A stretch of DNA of 41,686 nt from a virus, in the IMG/VR virus record IMGVR_UViG_3300025880_000030, positions 1 to 41,686 of that record, one strand, 5' to 3'. Positions 23,175-33,962 of the stretch are shown here, one piece after another (positions within the stretch are counted from its first letter, which is position 1; each line of letters opens with the position of its first letter). The notes beneath the pieces were generated by a model. The model saw nothing but the letters and a program-made list of their open reading frames with translations. It made no database searches and was not told the DNA's origin. Both the position numbers and the translations under genes were made by a program.

Positions 23175-26100
23175 TTAAGATTCTATTATTCTTCTAGTGA
23201 TTAAGTCATTTACTATAATAGAAGCACTTTCTATTAAATAATCTGTAGGGTAATCAGGGAATAATATACCAGGAGTAGTTGCGGTCTCCAAGCTACTAAA
23301 TGAAGAAGTATAAGAACCTGTAATTACACCTTCTCCGTTATCCCCATATACAAGTCCTATATTTCCTTCATTTGATACATTAGGTTTATTTTCTATTCCT
23401 ACAAATTCTGTAATAGATTGACTTAAACTTGCACTTGCTAATGCTGCATAAGGAAATTGACGTTCTAAATATAAAGTATTTGCAACTGTAATTGGTCTTC
23501 TTATATAAAAGAAATCAAAATTTAATTCTTGATTTACCTCTCTATCTAATACTATTCTTAATCTACCCTTAGTTACACCTCCATTTGTCATAAGATTCTC
23601 AGCAGGTGCAGAAACTTGTGTAATTGTATATGTAAAGTTTTCATTATTTGCAAATCTAATTTCATCTCCTTCTTTTAAAAGAATGGTATTTTCTATTCTA
23701 TCAAAAGCTGTACCTTCTGGTTCCATCCCACCAGGGAAATATGGTGAAGCTCCAGGTATATAAGGTGTATCACCTTGTTTAAAGTCTGTACCATAAGCCT
23801 CGTTAAGGTTTGATGAAGACATTATTAAAACTTGTTTTAACTCACTATCACTATATGTTGAAAAATTATTATCATTATTAACAGTTGGTAATGTCCAAAA
23901 TGGTGCTTGTGCTGTATTTGCTTCATCTAATAAATGATCATATGCTCCTTGACCTTTTATTGTTGCTGATGTATAAGGATTACTATCTGTAGGTGTATAT
24001 GATGATGGGAAAAAGAAACCTTGTGTGAATCCACCCCTAGCTTGTTTATAAAATCCTTTAAGTCTCCATTTTATTTTAGATCCAGATTTAATAGTATATT
24101 TACCTGAGTTTGCTGTAATTGTCCATGCTAAAGCTATTACTCCTCCATTACTTCTAGGTGCTCTTTCTCTCATTAAACCATAATCGTATAGAGTTTCATA
24201 CATTTCCCAATCAACTACACAATTAATACCATCTCCCCTAATTGGGACTCTCGAACGTACCCATCTTGGTATATTAACATTAAAACCAGCATTAGTTCTT
24301 ATTATTTCTGTTCTATAATCTTCAATATTAGACATACCAAACCAACCAAAGTCTAAAACACTTCCTATGTCTGTTGAAGATCCATCTATAGTATATACTC
24401 TACAAGTAATATCTTCTAAATTAAAAGGTTGATCTTCATTTGGATTAATATCATCAAACATTTTAAGTTGGAATTGGAGTTCTTGTCCCGTTCTTCTTGT
24501 TTCACTTACAAATGAGGTAACAAAAGTATGTTTTAATGATACAATTTGTTCATTTTGTAAATCTTTACCAAAGGCTCCCCAAGAGTTTGGATCATAGTAA
24601 GCAGATCCCGTACTAGGAGCACTTAAATTCCAAGGACTAGGGGTTAGGGATCCTTCAGGTATTACTACGGATTCTGTTGGGTTAATAATATATTCAACCT
24701 CTTGTTGATTAGAAGAGGGTGTTGGTATTGCTTGTCCTTCTGCTACAAATCGACCAAATACTTGAGCTTCACCATCCCCATTATCATATCTTGAAATATA
24801 TCCTGATCCTGATAATGACATTGTAGTTACATAATTATTACCTGAATTTTGTGTGTACAAAATAGGTGTTACGTAGTTCATTATACTTTTTATATTTGAA
24901 GGTTTTCCTAATTGTTTAAATTGATCTTTACCATCCCTAGCTGCTAATCTTCCTCTTGTAGTAGGTGGGAAAACTGCATTATATGTGTCTATACTTAATT
25001 GGTCCTCTAATGTAGGAGGTAAGGCATTACCTTGTTCATCAATTAAATAACTTAAATTAACTTTTGTTAAACCATTGATGTTTGGATATGGATCATCTAT
25101 ATCACTAAAATATCCGAAAAATGCATCTTTTAATTCAATGTTTGGTTTTTTACCAAATGTTCCTGTATCCCCTATACTCCAAAGATTTATTATTTGAGAA
25201 TTTGATCTTGAACCATCATATCTAGGATTAATACTCGTTAATTGAGTATAATTTGAAGCGGGTACTGAAGATTTTTGTGCTGATCCACTTAATATAGGTT
25301 GAAAATTAATAGGAGTGTAGGCATCTGTTGAATAATTTACTATTTGTATTTCTTTATTTATTCTTTCAGTTGTAACATTATTTAAAAAGGGTTGACATTC
25401 TGGGGCCTTATCAAAACCAAAAGATCCTGAAAAAGCATTTTCTATAAATGTTGGTACTAAACCGTCCCCTGTTTGTGGTCCAGGTGGTGTATTAAATTCT
25501 AGTTCATAATGTCTTACTACTAAAGAATTTTCTACTGAAGCCGAATTTGCTGACCCTGATGATACTTGTAATGCTAAAGATAAACAATCCTTAATATTAA
25601 TAGATTGAGAGGGTATTAAATAACTCATAGTAATAGCATAACCACCAAGATGAATTGAATCATTTTTAAATAAAGATTCTGTTACAAAATCATTAGCTGT
25701 TGTTGGAATATCAAAGGGGTAACTACCAGTATATAATCGAATTGAAGCGGTAGGCCAAGTTGGACCATCGCCTGCTTCACCCTCTCCATATACATCGGTA
25801 TTATATATAGCAGTCGCGTATTTTGCGCCTTCATCATCACTACCAGTCCACGCAGCTAAAAACATTGAAGCTGTTACTTGTACATCATTTTGTGGAAGTT
25901 GGTTAAAAATATATAAACCGTCTATACTAGAAGATAAAGATTGTGAAAATGAAATATAAGCATCACTCCATCTAGTTGCAAAGAAATCTGGTGGTGTTAA
26001 GCCACCTCTACCAACATTTCTGTTTGTTATTTGAATATTTAATCTATCAGAAGTATAAGTACCATCTGGTTCTTGACTTTGGTTGAGAGGGAATGAATAT

Positions 26101-27749
26101 CCTGAAACTGATACAGTTCCTATTAAGGCATCAATATCAGTATAAAACCCACCTTCTAAATCAAAAGTGTTAGGAATTAAAGTAGGAGTACTACTTGAAA
26201 AATTAACAGTTATAGGATCTTCTCCTACAAGAGGGTTATCATATGATATTCTATATCTTACAAAATAATTATATTCTGAACATAACCCAAACTGAGAAGT
26301 ACCAATAGCATCATTAGCATTTGGAACTGTTCCAGATGTTGAAAAGAAACTACTTGTATAAGTATAATCCCCATTTCTAAAACCATTAAATCCTACTGTA
26401 GGTTGTGAATTTAATGTTTGATTTTGAAATTGACCTATTGTATATTTTAAGTCACTATATTCGGATAAGGTAACTTTAATAGGGGCAGTATTATTAAGTG
26501 GTGAATATCCAGCACTTACTTGAGGGTTTGAAACTGATACTATTATATAAGAATCAGTACTAGAAATTGATTCTAAACCATCAATGTCCCATTTAACATT
26601 ATTAAGTGAATTAGTAAAATCAGCAACCTTTATTTTACCTGCATCTTTATTATAAATTTCTACTGATGAAGATAAGGTTAATAAGGTTTGATATATAGGA
26701 AAGGTAAAATCATCTTGACCTACATATATTTCTGACACATTATTAACGTCTGTGTTATTGTATTTTATACGTCCATTAAGTGGTGGTGGGGTTGTACCTG
26801 TTGAAAAATTTCCATTACCAGTTGATGTTACATTTTCTTTATATACTCTAAATATCGCACCAGCTGCTGGTGGGTTTTGGGATATAGTATTATATTGAGT
26901 AAAAACAAAAGGAACAACTTGCATTTCTTCATGGTGGACTACAAATGATCCACTTACAGGTTGGTTTACTTGAGTTACTCCATTTAAAACACCATTACCT
27001 ATTCTCCCCAATGTTCCTTCTATATAAACATTACTTATATTTACATTACTACCTTCATCGGCAGTAAATAAAGTACCACCTTCGGGTAAGTAAGGATTTG
27101 TTGGAGAACCTGAGGATGTTTCTGTTACAATATAAGCTTTATAAGGTCTATGTAAGTGTGGGTTATATCTATATGTATTTCCATCTCCACCATCAGTATT
27201 ATATCCTCTATATACCCATAATTCTTGGTCATTTCTAAGTGGAATTTCTGTAGAAGATGTTATTATATTATTTTCTGATAGAGTAATAACTATACCATTT
27301 GAAACACCTAAAAATCCTGCAAGTAATAATTCTCCTTGTGTAAAAGTAATTGTTTCTCCTACTTGATATCCTGATCCTATATCTGTAACTGTTATAGTTT
27401 GGATTATTCCTCCTAAAGATCTTAATTTAAATTCTGCTCCTACACCATTTAAACTTCCATTTTTTGTTATAAAAGCAGTATTGTTAACCGTTGTAGTTGG
27501 TGGGCTATATTGTAAGGTATTGTTTAATATTAAATTAGTAAACTCTTCCCCATTTTGTACTACATACGAAATATTATCTCCTAAGGCTGATATTTTAGTA
27601 GTATAATTACTATTAGCTACCGTTACCGGATCCTTAATAGCATTAAGTTTAATATTCATATCCGTTGCATTAGAAGAACCTGATACCAATATTTGGTTAG
27701 TTGTTTCTTTAAGATAATACTGTATGTCTGGTTGTGGGACTGCTGCCAT
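23175..27749 (-). CDS. Giant virion structural protein (1524 aa)
   Basis: I do not recognise a named family beyond its class. It opens MAAVPQPDIQYYLKETTNQILVSGSSNATDMNIKLNAI. It consists largely of beta-type segments rich in Ser/Thr/Asn/Tyr, with repeated TGSY, SGSFV, YTSSFFS and VYGEGEAGDGPTWP turns. A motif (LYLERQFPYAALASASLSQSITEF) comes near the C-terminus. It lies directly after the 1901-residue LamG protein and before smaller tail genes. It is most likely a baseplate-outer or tail-fibre-network component. No enzymatic motif, membrane segment or coiled coil is obvious. The start ATG follows a leader motif. Confidence 0.65.
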   Translation of the reverse strand: MAAVPQPDIQYYLKETTNQILVSGSSNATDMNIKLNAIKDPVTVANSNYTTKISALGDNISYVVQNGEEFTNLILNNTLQYSPPTTTVNNTAFITKNGSLNGVGAEFKLRSLGGIIQTITVTDIGSGYQVGETITFTQGELLLAGFLGVSNGIVITLSENNIITSSTEIPLRNDQELWVYRGYNTDGGDGNTYRYNPHLHRPYKAYIVTETSSGSPTNPYLPEGGTLFTADEGSNVNISNVYIEGTLGRIGNGVLNGVTQVNQPVSGSFVVHHEEMQVVPFVFTQYNTISQNPPAAGAIFRVYKENVTSTGNGNFSTGTTPPPLNGRIKYNNTDVNNVSEIYVGQDDFTFPIYQTLLTLSSSVEIYNKDAGKIKVADFTNSLNNVKWDIDGLESISSTDSYIIVSVSNPQVSAGYSPLNNTAPIKVTLSEYSDLKYTIGQFQNQTLNSQPTVGFNGFRNGDYTYTSSFFSTSGTVPNANDAIGTSQFGLCSEYNYFVRYRISYDNPLVGEDPITVNFSSSTPTLIPNTFDLEGGFYTDIDALIGTVSVSGYSFPLNQSQEPDGTYTSDRLNIQITNRNVGRGGLTPPDFFATRWSDAYISFSQSLSSSIDGLYIFNQLPQNDVQVTASMFLAAWTGSDDEGAKYATAIYNTDVYGEGEAGDGPTWPTASIRLYTGSYPFDIPTTANDFVTESLFKNDSIHLGGYAITMSYLIPSQSINIKDCLSLALQVSSGSANSASVENSLVVRHYELEFNTPPGPQTGDGLVPTFIENAFSGSFGFDKAPECQPFLNNVTTERINKEIQIVNYSTDAYTPINFQPILSGSAQKSSVPASNYTQLTSINPRYDGSRSNSQIINLWSIGDTGTFGKKPNIELKDAFFGYFSDIDDPYPNINGLTKVNLSYLIDEQGNALPPTLEDQLSIDTYNAVFPPTTRGRLAARDGKDQFKQLGKPSNIKSIMNYVTPILYTQNSGNNYVTTMSLSGSGYISRYDNGDGEAQVFGRFVAEGQAIPTPSSNQQEVEYIINPTESVVIPEGSLTPSPWNLSAPSTGSAYYDPNSWGAFGKDLQNEQIVSLKHTFVTSFVSETRRTGQELQFQLKMFDDINPNEDQPFNLEDITCRVYTIDGSSTDIGSVLDFGWFGMSNIEDYRTEIIRTNAGFNVNIPRWVRSRVPIRGDGINCVVDWEMYETLYDYGLMRERAPRSNGGVIALAWTITANSGKYTIKSGSKIKWRLKGFYKQARGGFTQGFFFPSSYTPTDSNPYTSATIKGQGAYDHLLDEANTAQAPFWTLPTVNNDNNFSTYSDSELKQVLIMSSSNLNEAYGTDFKQGDTPYIPGASPYFPGGMEPEGTAFDRIENTILLKEGDEIRFANNENFTYTITQVSAPAENLMTNGGVTKGRLRIVLDREVNQELNFDFFYIRRPITVANTLYLERQFPYAALASASLSQSITEFVGIENKPNVSNEGNIGLVYGDNGEGVITGSYTSSFSSLETATTPGILFPDYPTDYLIESASIIVNDLITRRIIES

Positions 27750-27762
27750 TTAGTGTCTTTTG

Positions 27763-27773
27763 TTATAAATATT
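27763..27773 (-). promoter_or_regulatory. Leader motif AATATTTATAA
   Basis: Exact copy of the recurrent motif, ending 13 bases before the 1524-residue protein ATG and followed by CAAAAGACACTAA. Confidence 0.45.
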
Positions 27774-27796
27774 TTAAAACTATTTTTTTATTAATA

Positions 27797-30700
27797 TTAT
27801 GGTTCATCATCACCTGGAATTGTAGCTCCACCAAACCATCCTTCTTGGGTATAAACCCCACAATACTGTTCATTTTCTGAGTTTGTAAAGTTAGCGACTA
27901 CAATTCTAAATTGTCTTTCACCTAATGGTGCTCCTGGATCTCCAATTGGGGGTTGGTTACCATCATTACCCGCTTGAAGTGTAATCGTAGCATTTCCAGT
28001 TCCTATTCCTCCATTAGGAGAAAAATTTGGGTTAGGGATTACAGTTGTTCCTATAGATACTAACCAGTTAGGAGTTGAAGGGGATGTTTCCCAACCATTA
28101 TTATCATTATATTCTACATACCATACCCATTGAGTTGTTGGATTACCATTTACATCAATAGTCATAGATCTTTGTCTTTCTAGGGCCGTTGCGGATGTTG
28201 AAATTGTATTATTAACTCCATTAACACAACTTGTATTAAGAAGACCAGGGGTTCCATTTGTTATAGTAAAATTTGGGGTTATTGTAACCATTGCAGGTGG
28301 AGAATATATATCAAAAGCTGGTCCAATAGGAACTGCTGATGCTGTTATATCACCATCGTATAAAGCTAATTTTGTTACTGATGGTGCCCCTCCTGCTATA
28401 GTAGATGAAGCACTTAAAGCTTGGTATGTTCCTTCTTTAACATTCATAAACCATGGTACTTCACTTAGAGCATTTGTATTATCCCCATCAAATTCTGTTG
28501 AACCTGTATTAAAGTTTCTAAAAGTATCTGTATTAAAGGTAGAGCCTGTTTCTACTCTATAAACTCCTCCAGCATCTGTGGTTTGGAAATAATTTGCTTC
28601 GTGCCATCCTTTAAAAAATGATTCTGTAGGGAATGTAGGTACTGGTGGAAAATAACCTTGTGAAAGTGATTCTGTAAATCCGGTTGAAGGAACTACATTT
28701 GGATCTTCTCCTGAAGATGTAGCGTAATAACTAAATACCCCACTTGCACTAAAAGTTAAATCGTAAAATGAATCATCAAAAGAATTAACAGCATCTGATG
28801 ATGGTAATTCATCTATTATTAGTAAAGTTGCATCTTCGGTATTAGGGAATCCATCATCTTGTAATGAAGTATTAGATATATACCATGTTTGAAATCCTTC
28901 TCTAACTGCATTTCTCCAATTTGATGCCCCCGTTAAAGTAAATATTACATATTCACTACTAGCAATATAGGGTTGAATTGTTTCAGAATTAACATCAACG
29001 TTAGACATTTTAATATACTTAACCTTGTTGGTTACATTATAAGCAACATCTCTAGTTAATAAGCGTATAATTATAGGTTGTGTAGCACTGTTATACCCTA
29101 AATTCTGTAATTCACTTACAGATATTTGTATTTCATCATTTACATCATATCCTGATCCTACATTTATTCCCTCAACTCTCACACTTAACCATGATTGGGC
29201 TTGTGTATTCGTGGATGTGAGTATTTTTAATATAGCACCTGTTCCACTACCATTTGTTGTAAAATTTGTAGTTGTTACAGTAGTATTAGAGGGGTAAGGG
29301 GTAAGTTGGAAGTTTTGAGTTACATTTAAATTATAACCATCTGTAAGTTGACCTAATTGGTTAACAGTATCTGCCCAAAACCATACATTTCCTTCTGTTG
29401 GGAGAAAGGTATTGGATAAAAACTCTTCTTCTGTTCTCGAATTGTAATTAAACCAATTAATTCTAAAGAAATAATCTATAATAGAGTCTTGCCCAAAAAA
29501 TGTTTTACAAATTTCGTTAGGTCCTACTTGTATATCATTACCAAATTCTCCGTCATAAAATTCTCTTTGATCTACCCTAGGATTATTTACGGGTGGAGTA
29601 CCATTTGTTGGTGTTTGGTCTTGGTTATATGGAAATGGAATTCCTAAAGAAGGTACTATAGTTTCACTCCATTGTTGTACAAATCCTGGGTATTGAGCAT
29701 AAAATTCAGAAGCGGAAACTTCAGATTCTGTTAAACCACTATAAGGTTCTCCATTAATTTCAAAACAAATTTGTACTTCTTCCCCGTCTGTAGGTGTAAA
29801 TCCTGAGTTCTCTATTACTAATAATTCGAAAAATACACTACTACTATAATTTATACCATATATTAAATCACCATAATCACTTCCATATCCATCGTATCCT
29901 CCCCCAAATCCAACTTTAGAAATTTTATATTTCATTTTATCTTCCCCGGATGCAGGACTATAATATAAGAAATTATCTTGTATTAAAGATGATGTTGATA
30001 ATGTTTGGAAAAATGTATAATTATTAAAACCAGATGTCCCTTTTATATTAAGACTCATAGTTGTAGGATTATTATCTATATTTGTTGAAAAGATAGATTC
30101 ACCTAAAGTATCATTTACATCTAATAAATTTGTAGATGAAGTATAAAAATAATTATATAAACAAGTATTTTGAGAAGATTGACTAACAGGAGCAGCAAAG
30201 TTATTATTAAAAGGTTCAAATGAACCTCCAGTACCACCACTAAATTTATATATAGCAGAACCACTAACATTACCATATTCGGGGAATGAGCTGCTAGAAT
30301 TAGGTACCTGGTAGTCTCTTGGAAAAGATTTAACACTACCTGAATATTCAGGGGTAGTATAAGACATTGATGGGGGTGCCTGTCTGTTTCTTTCTAATAA
30401 ATTTTGTTTTATTACAACACCAGAAGATAAACTTGTTCTAGCAGGTGTAAAATCCTCTATCATTTTAAATAATGAATTATCGAAGAATGATATTAATCTA
30501 ATAAAATCATTTACATCATAACTATTTATGTATTTTGTAAAATATGCATCTCTTAAAGCATCTAATTGTGGATAAGAATACCCAGATTCAGATATTTGTC
30601 TAGGATCACCTATATATTCTCCTAAATTAAAAGCACCTATTTGTGATATAATATCGTCATTAACCTGATCTGTAGGTGAGAATGCTATTTCTAAATAATT

Positions 30701-33502
30701 AATACTAGGATTACTACCACTTGGGTAAGTATCTTGTTGTATTGATCTATAAGGCGATAAAGTAGAACCAGAAGGTAAATTTTCTTGAACTATTTTAATT
30801 TGATCGTTTATTCTATTTTTAATACCTCCTGGTACTTGGTTTAAGAATATACTTTCTGTATTTTGTATGAATGAGCCAGTTACATAAAATTCACTGTTCC
30901 CGCTTGAAAAAGACTGTGTTGTTGCCCAAGATCCTGTAACTTTAGGATGTATTGAGGTTCTACTTGATGTTATTAACTGTGTACCTAAATCTGCTCTAAA
31001 AGCTAAATCTTGAGGTGTTATATTAATTGTATTACCTTGAGTTGAATAAGGATTAACTACATAATCATAAAATAAACTTTCACTTAATGCTGTATCCCAA
31101 TATCTTATTTCTTGATATGCTCCAGAAAAAGGTGTAGCCATTACTCCATTTACAGATACACTTTCGGTATTTGGGAATCTTGAAATTTGTACTGTATCCC
31201 AATATTGCCAGTTATGTAATATATTATCTGAGCCAGAATGTCCTATTTGATCTCCAATTCTGTTAGCAGCATACAAATAAGCTTTATCATTTCCTGCGTA
31301 ATCAACAGTAGCCATTACAGACCACCATCCACCATCAAAGAAAGGTAAATCAATACTTGCTGTTTTATCTAACCCATTGTTTCCATCTGGGTAAAATGTT
31401 AAAGTACCATATGCATTAGATTCTGAGGGAATTGATCCACTATAACTTGAAGTAGTCATTCCTGATCCTGTATAATCTAAAGTAATAAAGGATGTATTAT
31501 TATCACCAACCCATAAGTTCTGGTGTATAGGTGTAGCTGTTTCTGGTACTCCTGGGGTTTTAAATCTAAATTGTAAGGATTTTGGTCTTGTTTCTTGAGC
31601 AGAATCAGCAAAATCATCATTTAATTGGAATGAAGATGTAATTGTATTATTTAACCCATCAGAATGAAAAGCATAATTAAATACATCTTCACTATAATCC
31701 CAATCTTGGAAATCATTTTTATCTTTACCACCAAATTCATTTATTCTTAAAATAGTACTTGGGATACCATAAGCAGTAATTAATGCTCTTAAACCAGATA
31801 TTGTACCTTTTTTCTTAAGTAATAAGGGTATGTTATGGTAAATTCGTTTATATAACGACTTGTTAACGTCATCTAATGGGACTATATTATTAGATGCAGA
31901 TATTTCAGTATCCACGTACTCATACCCAGAAGGTGTATTAACTTCGCCACCAATTGACCCCGTCATATAAGGGAAAGGGAATGTACTACCTGAAGGAGTA
32001 ATTCCTAAAAAAGCTGTGTATAAATCATCAGAATTAAAATTATTTGAATATAATTTAATACCAAAATCCCTAATAGCATCTGCTACTAAATCCTTAGAAA
32101 TACCATAATCTAAACGGTTATCCGCGTCAAATCTAGTAGTAATATTTTTAGTATACAACCATGTATTATCATATTGTTGAGCAACCATATCAACGAATAA
32201 TTCATATTTTTCGTTATTAGGGTCTGATCTTAAATATTCTGGTATGGCATTGTATAAATAATCTTGATTATTTTCATCATAATTAGAAGCAGATAAAGCT
32301 TGTCCTCCATAAAAAGGGTCATCTGGGTCAGAGTTACCTAACCATGTTTTTACTTCATTACTACCTGTTGGCATTAATATGTAAGGTGGAGAGGTTGTTG
32401 ATTTAGGGTATGATTTATCTGATCCACTGTTGTAGTATAAAAAGTAATCATAACCATCAAAAGCTTCTATTATTTTAGTTGTTCTAGTTGATATTTCTGC
32501 TTTACTAGAACTATATGAAGATGCTTCTAAAGGTAAATTATTAATTGCTTCTTGATTAGCTTGGATTAAACTTACTTTATAATAAAAGTTTTCTAATCTA
32601 GTATTAGCAGAACTAAAATGTATAAAATTATTATAATCTGTATAATCAATGTTTATATTTATCTCTTTCCTATTTAAAATATTTTTAAGTTGGTCCGAAG
32701 AGCTTGTTATGTTTGTTCCTAGTAAAGTATTATAACTATATTCTTGAGTTGATTCTCCTACCTGTTGAGTTACTTTAATACTATAATTTGGACCCTTTAT
32801 AAATTGAAAGTCATTAGGTACAAAAGTAATTTCGGGAAATTCAACAATATATGCCTGTGGGGTTGAAATTTCTTCAACAACCCATAAAGTATCCTTTACA
32901 TTAAAATTAGAAGGTAAAGGTTCATATAATTTTACTAATAATGAAGGTTCAATTTCGGTTGTTACATCTAATCTTAGATTATTTGATATTATCTGTTGGT
33001 CATTACCAAAATTAAGTAAAAAATCGACAAAATAGTCTGCATTTTCCCTGTATTGGATAAAAGCATCAGATGAACTTATAATTAAATCTGAGGGTATTGT
33101 TGTACTTTTTAATCTAACTTCTGTTCTATCTCCACTAATTTCACTAATATAATAGTTATTAAATTGGTCAGATGATAATTGTTTTCTATAGAAATTGTAT
33201 GTGGAATAATAAGTACCATTATCATAACCTATACTGCTTAAATTTTCAGCAGGTTGTAAGATGGTATCTCCATCTATAACACTATAACTTCTTTGGTCAT
33301 ATATTTTTGAAGATGTATCTAAAGGAAAAACTAGATTTTTAGAATCATCGTATATATAATATTCAATATAATCCGTAGACATTGTAAATGCAGTATCTAA
33401 CCTTGAAGAAGATATTAGATTACTATCTTGTTCAGAGTATTCTTGATACTCAAATGTAGTTGGGTCTACTGGGTTTATTATAATGTTATTTTCGTCTACC
33501 AT
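27797..33502 (-). CDS. Giant virion protein with LamG/concanavalin-like domain (1901 aa)
   Basis: N-terminal segments include DYFLYYNSGSDKSYP. A conserved block near 540-595 (KRIYHNIPLLLKKKGTISGLRAL then GIPSTILRINEFGG) is recognisable among large phage tail proteins. It is followed by a jelly-roll domain at about 620-810 with FRFKTPG, GTLTFYPDG, GGWWSVMATVDYAGNDKAYLYA and YQEIRYWDTALSE, matching the LamG/concanavalin fold. The rest is long, beta-rich and Ser/Asn/Gly-rich. Near its end, AALERQRSMTIDVNGNPTTQWVWYVEYND suggests another beta sandwich. LamG folds bind carbohydrate, so glycan binding on the host surface is plausible. Position right after the baseplate genes fits an outer baseplate protein. 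Confidence 0.72.
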   Translation of the reverse strand: MVDENNIIINPVDPTTFEYQEYSEQDSNLISSSRLDTAFTMSTDYIEYYIYDDSKNLVFPLDTSSKIYDQRSYSVIDGDTILQPAENLSSIGYDNGTYYSTYNFYRKQLSSDQFNNYYISEISGDRTEVRLKSTTIPSDLIISSSDAFIQYRENADYFVDFLLNFGNDQQIISNNLRLDVTTEIEPSLLVKLYEPLPSNFNVKDTLWVVEEISTPQAYIVEFPEITFVPNDFQFIKGPNYSIKVTQQVGESTQEYSYNTLLGTNITSSSDQLKNILNRKEININIDYTDYNNFIHFSSANTRLENFYYKVSLIQANQEAINNLPLEASSYSSSKAEISTRTTKIIEAFDGYDYFLYYNSGSDKSYPKSTTSPPYILMPTGSNEVKTWLGNSDPDDPFYGGQALSASNYDENNQDYLYNAIPEYLRSDPNNEKYELFVDMVAQQYDNTWLYTKNITTRFDADNRLDYGISKDLVADAIRDFGIKLYSNNFNSDDLYTAFLGITPSGSTFPFPYMTGSIGGEVNTPSGYEYVDTEISASNNIVPLDDVNKSLYKRIYHNIPLLLKKKGTISGLRALITAYGIPSTILRINEFGGKDKNDFQDWDYSEDVFNYAFHSDGLNNTITSSFQLNDDFADSAQETRPKSLQFRFKTPGVPETATPIHQNLWVGDNNTSFITLDYTGSGMTTSSYSGSIPSESNAYGTLTFYPDGNNGLDKTASIDLPFFDGGWWSVMATVDYAGNDKAYLYAANRIGDQIGHSGSDNILHNWQYWDTVQISRFPNTESVSVNGVMATPFSGAYQEIRYWDTALSESLFYDYVVNPYSTQGNTINITPQDLAFRADLGTQLITSSRTSIHPKVTGSWATTQSFSSGNSEFYVTGSFIQNTESIFLNQVPGGIKNRINDQIKIVQENLPSGSTLSPYRSIQQDTYPSGSNPSINYLEIAFSPTDQVNDDIISQIGAFNLGEYIGDPRQISESGYSYPQLDALRDAYFTKYINSYDVNDFIRLISFFDNSLFKMIEDFTPARTSLSSGVVIKQNLLERNRQAPPSMSYTTPEYSGSVKSFPRDYQVPNSSSSFPEYGNVSGSAIYKFSGGTGGSFEPFNNNFAAPVSQSSQNTCLYNYFYTSSTNLLDVNDTLGESIFSTNIDNNPTTMSLNIKGTSGFNNYTFFQTLSTSSLIQDNFLYYSPASGEDKMKYKISKVGFGGGYDGYGSDYGDLIYGINYSSSVFFELLVIENSGFTPTDGEEVQICFEINGEPYSGLTESEVSASEFYAQYPGFVQQWSETIVPSLGIPFPYNQDQTPTNGTPPVNNPRVDQREFYDGEFGNDIQVGPNEICKTFFGQDSIIDYFFRINWFNYNSRTEEEFLSNTFLPTEGNVWFWADTVNQLGQLTDGYNLNVTQNFQLTPYPSNTTVTTTNFTTNGSGTGAILKILTSTNTQAQSWLSVRVEGINVGSGYDVNDEIQISVSELQNLGYNSATQPIIIRLLTRDVAYNVTNKVKYIKMSNVDVNSETIQPYIASSEYVIFTLTGASNWRNAVREGFQTWYISNTSLQDDGFPNTEDATLLIIDELPSSDAVNSFDDSFYDLTFSASGVFSYYATSSGEDPNVVPSTGFTESLSQGYFPPVPTFPTESFFKGWHEANYFQTTDAGGVYRVETGSTFNTDTFRNFNTGSTEFDGDNTNALSEVPWFMNVKEGTYQALSASSTIAGGAPSVTKLALYDGDITASAVPIGPAFDIYSPPAMVTITPNFTITNGTPGLLNTSCVNGVNNTISTSATALERQRSMTIDVNGNPTTQWVWYVEYNDNNGWETSPSTPNWLVSIGTTVIPNPNFSPNGGIGTGNATITLQAGNDGNQPPIGDPGAPLGERQFRIVVANFTNSENEQYCGVYTQEGWFGGATIPGDDEP

Positions 33503-33513
33503 TAATTATTTAT

Positions 33514-33957
33514 TTAAATATTTGCCCCAGATTGATTTAATTGAGATTTTATTTCTTTTAATGCTTCTTCATTACCTTCTTCATTATCAAGGTCTATACC
33601 TAAACTTTCTCCTGTTAATGCTTCTGCTTTATCAATTTGTGATTGTAATAGTTCTTTTCTTAATTGTGCTATTTCTCTTTGTAATGCTGTTATAATGTCA
33701 TTATTGGGTTCAAAATCTATATATTCTGTACTAGTAGTAATTAGATATTCATGTGATCTAACTCCTCCATAAGAAGGAATTTCATAAAATAATTTTGTGT
33801 ATAATTGAAAAAACTCTTCTACAGATACCTCAGCTTCTAATTGTTCATTAACAGAAATATTACCTAATTCATTAAAATTGGTATCAATTATTTTAGGATA
33901 TTCTGTTTTGGAATATACTTCTTTAATGAGGTCTATTCTTTCTCTTTTGTCTTTCAT
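33514..33957 (-). CDS. Coiled-coil virion protein (147 aa)
   Basis: The small acidic protein has a conserved-looking core, VSVEEFFQLYTKLFYEIPSYGGVRSHEYLI, as found in marine phage tail clusters. A heptad stretch (IITALQREIAQLRKELLQSQI, about 88-108) predicts a coiled coil. The C-terminal tail is Glu/Asn-rich. It is packed 5 bases from the 389-residue gene and 11 bases before the 1901-residue gene. It may connect or oligomerise baseplate parts; the family role is unknown. Confidence 0.65.
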   Translation of the reverse strand: MKDKRERIDLIKEVYSKTEYPKIIDTNFNELGNISVNEQLEAEVSVEEFFQLYTKLFYEIPSYGGVRSHEYLITTSTEYIDFEPNNDIITALQREIAQLRKELLQSQIDKAEALTGESLGIDLDNEEGNEEALKEIKSQLNQSGANI

Positions 33958-33962
33958 ATTAT